From Thermohalobaculum sp035512995 (lineage in GTDB: Bacteria; Pseudomonadota; Alphaproteobacteria; Rhodobacterales; Rhodobacteraceae): 8,309 nucleotides of DNA. Below, piece by piece: positions 5,195 through 8,309 of the stretch. The stretch covers positions 1-8,309 of the forward strand of contig DATKCY010000266.1 of the NCBI GenBank assembly GCA_035512995.1, in the 5' to 3' direction. Positions within the stretch are counted from its first letter, which is position 1. The number at the start of each line of letters is the position of its first letter. The translations under genes were made by a program, and so were the position numbers. The notes beneath the pieces were generated by a model. That model made no database searches. It saw nothing but the letters and a program-made list of their open reading frames with translations, and was not told where the DNA came from.

Positions 5195-5533
5195 TCAGTC
5201 GCCCTCGCCCGGCTTTTCCGAAAAATACTTCTCGAGCTTGCCCGATTCGTCGTCGTACTTCTCGGCGTCCGGCGGCGCGTCCTTCTTGACGGTGATGTTG
5301 GGCCAGGCTTCGGACCACTTCTGGTTGAAGGTGACCCACTCCTCCATGCCCGCCTCGGTGTCCGGGCGGATCGCGTCGACCGGGCACTCCGGCTCGCACA
5401 CCCCGCAGTCGATGCACTCGTCGGGGTGGATGACGAGCATGTTCTCGCCCTCGTAGAAGCAGTCGACGGGGCAGACCTCGACGCAGTCGGTGTACTTGCA
5501 CCGGATGCAGGCGTCGGTGACGACATAGGTCAT
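5195..5533 (-). CDS. fdxA: Seven-iron ferredoxin, [3Fe-4S][4Fe-4S]
   Basis: FdxA is a small cytoplasmic electron carrier. The 112 residues and cysteine pattern match Azotobacter FdI-type ferredoxins with a one-residue offset. C9, C17 and C50 should bind the [3Fe-4S] cluster, and C21, C40, C43 and C46 the [4Fe-4S] cluster. C12 and C25 correspond to the non-ligand cysteines of that family. Both cluster motifs are intact: CIRCKYTDCVEVCPVDC at 9-25 and CIDCGVCEPECP at 40-51. The C-terminal half is acidic, with the family's EEWVTFNQKWSEAWPNIT segment, and ends in a charged tail. The ATG at 5533 has only a weak Shine-Dalgarno (GGGA ten bases upstream, within the palindrome CGGGATCCCG). It lies 57 bases below the S4 gene and has a promoter candidate of its own. 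No electron partner is encoded nearby. Confidence 0.97.
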   Translation of the reverse strand: MTYVVTDACIRCKYTDCVEVCPVDCFYEGENMLVIHPDECIDCGVCEPECPVDAIRPDTEAGMEEWVTFNQKWSEAWPNITVKKDAPPDAEKYDDESGKLEKYFSEKPGEGD

Positions 5534-5565
5534 GTCTGCGGGATCCCGTCCGTGCGCTCGGGCCT

Positions 5566-5594
5566 GTCTTATGCAGCGCCACCGGCGGCTTCAA
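5566..5594 (-). promoter_or_regulatory. Candidate fdxA promoter
   Basis: On the minus strand TTGAAG (5594-5589), overlapping the S4 gene stop codon, is followed after 17 bases by TAAGAC (5571-5566). The expected start is near 5559, giving a leader of about 25 bases. The -10 ends in C. This may let fdxA be expressed separately from the helicase-S4 unit. Confidence 0.35.
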
Positions 5595-5983
5595 GGCGGC
5601 GGGCGGCGGATCGCGTCGATTTTGCGCCGCTCGCGCTTCGTCGGCCGGCCCTGCCCGGGCTCGCGCTGGGCGGTGGCCGGCTGGGGCGCGTCCCTCCCCG
5701 CGGGCGGGGCCGGCGGGTCGAGGTCGGAGTAGAGCGTCGCCGCCTCCGCCGCCGGGCCGCGGCGGAACCCCAGCGCCTCGACCCGGATCACCCGGATGCT
5801 GCGGCCCTGGGGGAAGGTCAGCACGTCGCCCGGGCGGACGCCGTGCGCGGGCTTGTCGACATGGGTGCCGTTGACGCGGAGCCGGCCCGAGGCCGCGACC
5901 TCGCCGGCGAGGCCCCGCGACTTGAAGAAGCGCGCCTGCCAGAGCCACTTGTCGACCCTCAGCTTCGCCGCCGGCTCCGCCAA
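5591..5983 (-). CDS. S4-domain RNA-binding protein, HslR (heat shock protein 15)-like
   Basis: The 130-residue protein begins with an S4 RNA-binding domain (about 8-62): RVDKWLWQARFFKSRGLAGE, then GRLRVNGTHVDKPAHGVRPGDVLTF, the usual helix-helix-strand arrangement. A Pro/Ala-rich linker (about 86-108) leads to a basic tail, GRPTKRERRKIDAIR (about 112-126), typical of HslR-like proteins. In Escherichia coli HslR binds 50S subunits carrying stalled nascent chains; a similar ribosome- or RNA-related role is inferred here. The start is a TTG at 5983 with AAGGA ten bases upstream. No ATG or GTG would preserve the S4 domain, because the helicase stop codon lies in the same frame two codons before the TTG. 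The spacing (three bases) implies co-transcription and coupling with the helicase. Confidence 0.88.
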   Translation of the reverse strand: MAEPAAKLRVDKWLWQARFFKSRGLAGEVAASGRLRVNGTHVDKPAHGVRPGDVLTFPQGRSIRVIRVEALGFRRGPAAEAATLYSDLDPPAPPAGRDAPQPATAQREPGQGRPTKRERRKIDAIRRPPP

Positions 5984-5986
5984 GCG

Positions 5987-8309
5987 TCAGCGTTCCTTGA
6001 GCTTCTGGAGCACGGCGAAGGGGCTGTCCGGATCAACCGGCCGGTCCTCGCGCCGCGGCTTCGGCGCATGCTGGGGCTTCTGGTCGGGCTTCTGGTCGGA
6101 CTTCTGGTCGGCCTTGTCGCCGCGCTTCGGGCCGCGCCGGGACTTCGGCCCCTTGTCCGCGCCGCCCCTGGCGCGGCGCTCGGCGCCCGGTCCGCGGCCG
6201 CGCTCGGGCCCCTCGCCCGCCCGGCGGCGCCCCTGCTGATGCCGCCGCGGGGTGTAGGTGAAGGTGTAGAAGACCTCGGTCTCGGGCTCGCCCGCCGGCC
6301 GGGTGGCTTCCGTCCGGTCCGGCTCGCCAGCCTCGACGTCCGGAGCCGGAGCGGCGGAGGCGGTGTCGCTCCCGGCGGCCGCCCCGCCGGGCGAGGCCGC
6401 CTCTGCGGGAGCCTCCCCGGTGGCGCCGTCTGCCGCCTCGTCCGCGGCCGGCTCTGCCGCCGCGGTCGCGGGCGCGCCTTCGGGAGCGTCCGCCGCGCCC
6501 TCGGTCGGGACCTCGGCGCTCGCCTCGGCAGCCGGCGCATCCTCCGCGGGGGCTTCTCCGTCTGCGGGCGGCGTCTCGGCCCCGGTGGCCTCGGCCGGCT
6601 TCTCGCGCAGCGGTTTCGGCCGCTCGCCCCGCGCGGCGTCGTAGCCGAGGCCCTTCATGATCTCGGCGAACTGCTCGAGCGTCGCGCCGGTGATCGACAG
6701 CATGTCGGGCGTCGCCTCGAAGCCCGCGCGGCTGTCCATCGGCCGGATCATGTCGGCCAGCCGTTCGAGCATGTCGATGCGGACCGCCCGGCTGCCGCAG
6801 AGGCGGTAGCCCGCCTTCTCGTAGTAGCCCTGCGGCGCGCCGCGGTCGGCCGGGACCGTCACGTGCCCCGCCGGCGGCGCCTCGGGGAACTCGTCGAGCC
6901 CCTGCCAGAGCGCCCAGAGGATCAGCCGCATCCGCGTCGGCGCCGGCTTCAGGAGCGCCGGCATGAAGACCGAGTACTGGCCGAAGCGCACGCCGTGCTT
7001 GCGGAGAAGCGCGCGCTCCTCCTGGCCGAGCTGCTTGACGTCGTCGGCGATCTGGCGGCGCGGCAGGATGCCCATCGCCTCCGCGAGCTGGAAGGCGACG
7101 CCGCGCGCGAGGCCCGTCACGGCCTCGTCGTCGCGCATCTTCAGCATCGGCTCGAACAGCGCCGCGATCCGCCGCTGCACCCAGTGGCCGAGCCGGCGCT
7201 CGACCTTCTCCGTGACCGCCGCCTCGGCCATGTCGTCGACGAAGACGCGGACCTTCGGGGCGAGCGGCCCGTCGCCCTTCTCGAGCCGGCCGATCGCGTC
7301 GGTGCCCCACATCAGGCCGCCCTGCTCGGTCAGCTCGATCTCGCCGTCAGGGCTGAGGTAGAGCTTGTCGGCGCGGCGCGCGAGCTCGGCCCTGAGGCCC
7401 TCGAGCGAGGCCGTGCGGAGCGTGCGCACCTCCTCGCCCGCCGCCGTCTCGTCCACGGTGAAGCGAAAGCCGTCGAGCCGGCCGACATACTCGCCCTCGA
7501 CCGCGACCTCGCCCTTGTCGTTCACTTCGGCCACGAGCCGCTCCTTCTGCTTCAGACGGCGCATCAGCACGGACGTGCGCCGGTCGACAAATCGTTGTGT
7601 CAGCCGCTGGTGCAGCGCATCCGAGAGGCGGTCCTCGACCTCGCGCGTCGTGCCGCGCCAGTGCGCCGGATCGCCGACCCAGGTGCCGCGGTTCGCCACA
7701 TAGGTCCAGGTGCGGATGTAGGACAGTCGCTTCGAAAGGGTGTCAATGTCGCCGTCAACCCGGTCGAGCCGGCGGACCTGCCCTGCCAGCCAGTCCGAGG
7801 GTATAACGCCGGCGGGCTCGAGCAGGAACCGGTAAATGCGGCCCAAGAGCGCCACGTGGTCGGCGTCGACGGTGTTGCGGAAGTCCGGGATCTGGCAGAC
7901 GTCCCAGAGCAGGCGCACGCGGGTGCCGCCCTCGGCCAGCACGGCAATCTCCGGGTCGTTCCAGAGCATGCGGAGCGCCGCCAGGTCGTCGGCGTCTCGC
8001 CCGCGCATCAGGTTCCGGTCGTCCGGCGCCGCCTCGAGCCCCGCGACGAGCTGCGGCACGCTGCCGAAGCGAAGGTCGCCGTTCCGCCAGTAGAGCCGCG
8101 GCACCGGCCGGAAGCGGTGGTTCTCGATCGCCTCCACGACCTCGGACTCGAACGGCTGCGCCTCGCCCGTGACGCCGAAGCTGCCGTTCTGGCGGTAGCG
8201 CCCGGCGCGGCCCGCGATCTGCGCCAGCTCGTTCGGCGCGAGCCGGCGGATGCGGTGGCCGTCGAACTTGGACGTGCCGGCGAAGGCGACATGGTCGATG
8301 TCCATGTTG
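5987..8309 (-). CDS. SUV3/DEVH-type RNA helicase, C-terminal part (5'-truncated at window edge)
   Basis: The frame is open to the window end, so the Walker A and DExH motifs lie outside. Numbering from the ATG at 8305, which is internal, helicase motif VI is clear: QIAGRAGRYRQNGSFG at 29-44. The preceding MDIDHVAFAGTSKFDG fits the end of a RecA-like domain 2 of the Suv3/Ski2 type. Residues 45-550 form the long accessory region of alphaproteobacterial helicase-related proteins, with a conserved-looking GYRLCGSRAVRIDMLERLADMIRP block near 500-525. Residues about 568-672 are Ala/Glu/Pro low complexity. About 685-755 is a basic Arg/Gly/Lys tail with a DQKS-DQKP-DQKP repeat. The protein ends DSPFAVLQKLKER. 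It probably unwinds RNA in decay or ribosome-related processing, by analogy with Suv3. It is the first visible gene of the helicase, S4, fdxA, carD series. Confidence 0.85.
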   Translation of the reverse strand, partial: NMDIDHVAFAGTSKFDGHRIRRLAPNELAQIAGRAGRYRQNGSFGVTGEAQPFESEVVEAIENHRFRPVPRLYWRNGDLRFGSVPQLVAGLEAAPDDRNLMRGRDADDLAALRMLWNDPEIAVLAEGGTRVRLLWDVCQIPDFRNTVDADHVALLGRIYRFLLEPAGVIPSDWLAGQVRRLDRVDGDIDTLSKRLSYIRTWTYVANRGTWVGDPAHWRGTTREVEDRLSDALHQRLTQRFVDRRTSVLMRRLKQKERLVAEVNDKGEVAVEGEYVGRLDGFRFTVDETAAGEEVRTLRTASLEGLRAELARRADKLYLSPDGEIELTEQGGLMWGTDAIGRLEKGDGPLAPKVRVFVDDMAEAAVTEKVERRLGHWVQRRIAALFEPMLKMRDDEAVTGLARGVAFQLAEAMGILPRRQIADDVKQLGQEERALLRKHGVRFGQYSVFMPALLKPAPTRMRLILWALWQGLDEFPEAPPAGHVTVPADRGAPQGYYEKAGYRLCGSRAVRIDMLERLADMIRPMDSRAGFEATPDMLSITGATLEQFAEIMKGLGYDAARGERPKPLREKPAEATGAETPPADGEAPAEDAPAAEASAEVPTEGAADAPEGAPATAAAEPAADEAADGATGEAPAEAASPGGAAAGSDTASAAPAPDVEAGEPDRTEATRPAGEPETEVFYTFTYTPRRHQQGRRRAGEGPERGRGPGAERRARGGADKGPKSRRGPKRGDKADQKSDQKPDQKPQHAPKPRREDRPVDPDSPFAVLQKLKER
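6077..6112 (-). repeat. Three tandem 12-bp units in the helicase tail
   Basis: CTTCTGGTCGGN is repeated three times head to tail (6077-6088, 6089-6100, 6101-6112), differing only at the last base. On the coding strand it encodes the DQKS/DQKP tetrapeptides of the basic tail, with weaker flanking copies. The unit is a multiple of three, so copy-number change would keep the frame. Confidence 0.85.

Noticed and set aside
3940..5526. 528-codon minus-strand frame antisense to dapE and across carD and fdxA
   Set aside because: It is an Arg/Pro/Ser-rich shadow of dapE, carD and fdxA; all three have strong family signatures in other frames.
5195..5533. Ferredoxin with aberrant extra cysteines
   Set aside because: The extra cysteines C12 and C25 correspond to the normal non-ligand cysteines of 7Fe ferredoxins; all seven ligands are present.
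6077..6112. Tandem repeat as a CRISPR-like array
   Set aside because: The units are 12 bp, adjacent without spacers, and encode an in-frame DQKP repeat.
6033..7310. 425-codon minus-strand frame within the helicase
   Set aside because: It is the +1 shadow of the helicase, made of Arg/Gly/Ala runs, while the helicase frame carries family motifs.
1..8309. Defence system, prophage, integron or other mobile island
   Set aside because: No transposase, integrase, tRNA boundary, composition shift or toxin-like gene was seen; gene content is core metabolism and information processing.

Overview
This GC-rich window (well over 70% by eye) looks like chromosomal core DNA from an alphaproteobacterium, most likely Rhodobacterales or a close relative. 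Three things suggest this: the base and codon composition, the minus-strand order Suv3-type helicase, S4-domain protein, 7Fe ferredoxin (fdxA), carD, and the dapD - small ORF - dapE arrangement. The taxonomic call is inference from gene order and remembered family features, not a search.

Layout. Bases 1-574 (+) hold the 3' part of an inositol-monophosphatase-family gene, probably histidinol-phosphatase (hisN). Bases 575-875 form a convergent, non-coding gap rich in inverted repeats, including an 80-bp three-way-junction element. Bases 876-1706 (-) encode a LOG/TIGR00730-type Rossmann protein, divergent from the next block. Bases 1875-4172 (+) form a tight operon: dapD, a 104-residue acidic protein of unknown function, and dapE, with an 8-bp and then a 4-bp overlap. 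This is the succinylase branch of lysine and meso-diaminopimelate synthesis. Bases 4173-4379 form another convergent gap, with REP-like palindromes and a good intrinsic terminator for carD. Bases 4380-8309 (-) read, in transcription order, a 5'-truncated SUV3/DEVH-type RNA helicase, an S4 RNA-binding protein, fdxA and carD. The 296-bp gap between fdxA and carD is the most AT-rich part of the window and holds promoter-like and palindromic signals.

How the genes fit together. The dapD-ORF-dapE block supplies succinylated intermediates of lysine and peptidoglycan synthesis. The helicase and S4 pair are RNA- or ribosome-associated. FdxA is a soluble electron carrier, and CarD is a global RNA-polymerase-binding transcription factor with what looks like its own promoter and a long leader.

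I found no mobile element, CRISPR array, tRNA, rRNA or defence-like system. The items most worth a second look are the small acidic ORF inside the dap operon, the three-way-junction inverted repeat, the helicase/S4 junction (same frame, one UGA-C stop), and the carD upstream region (consensus TATAAT, an inverted repeat across the -35 position, a hairpin leader, and a separate 20-bp near-palindrome).
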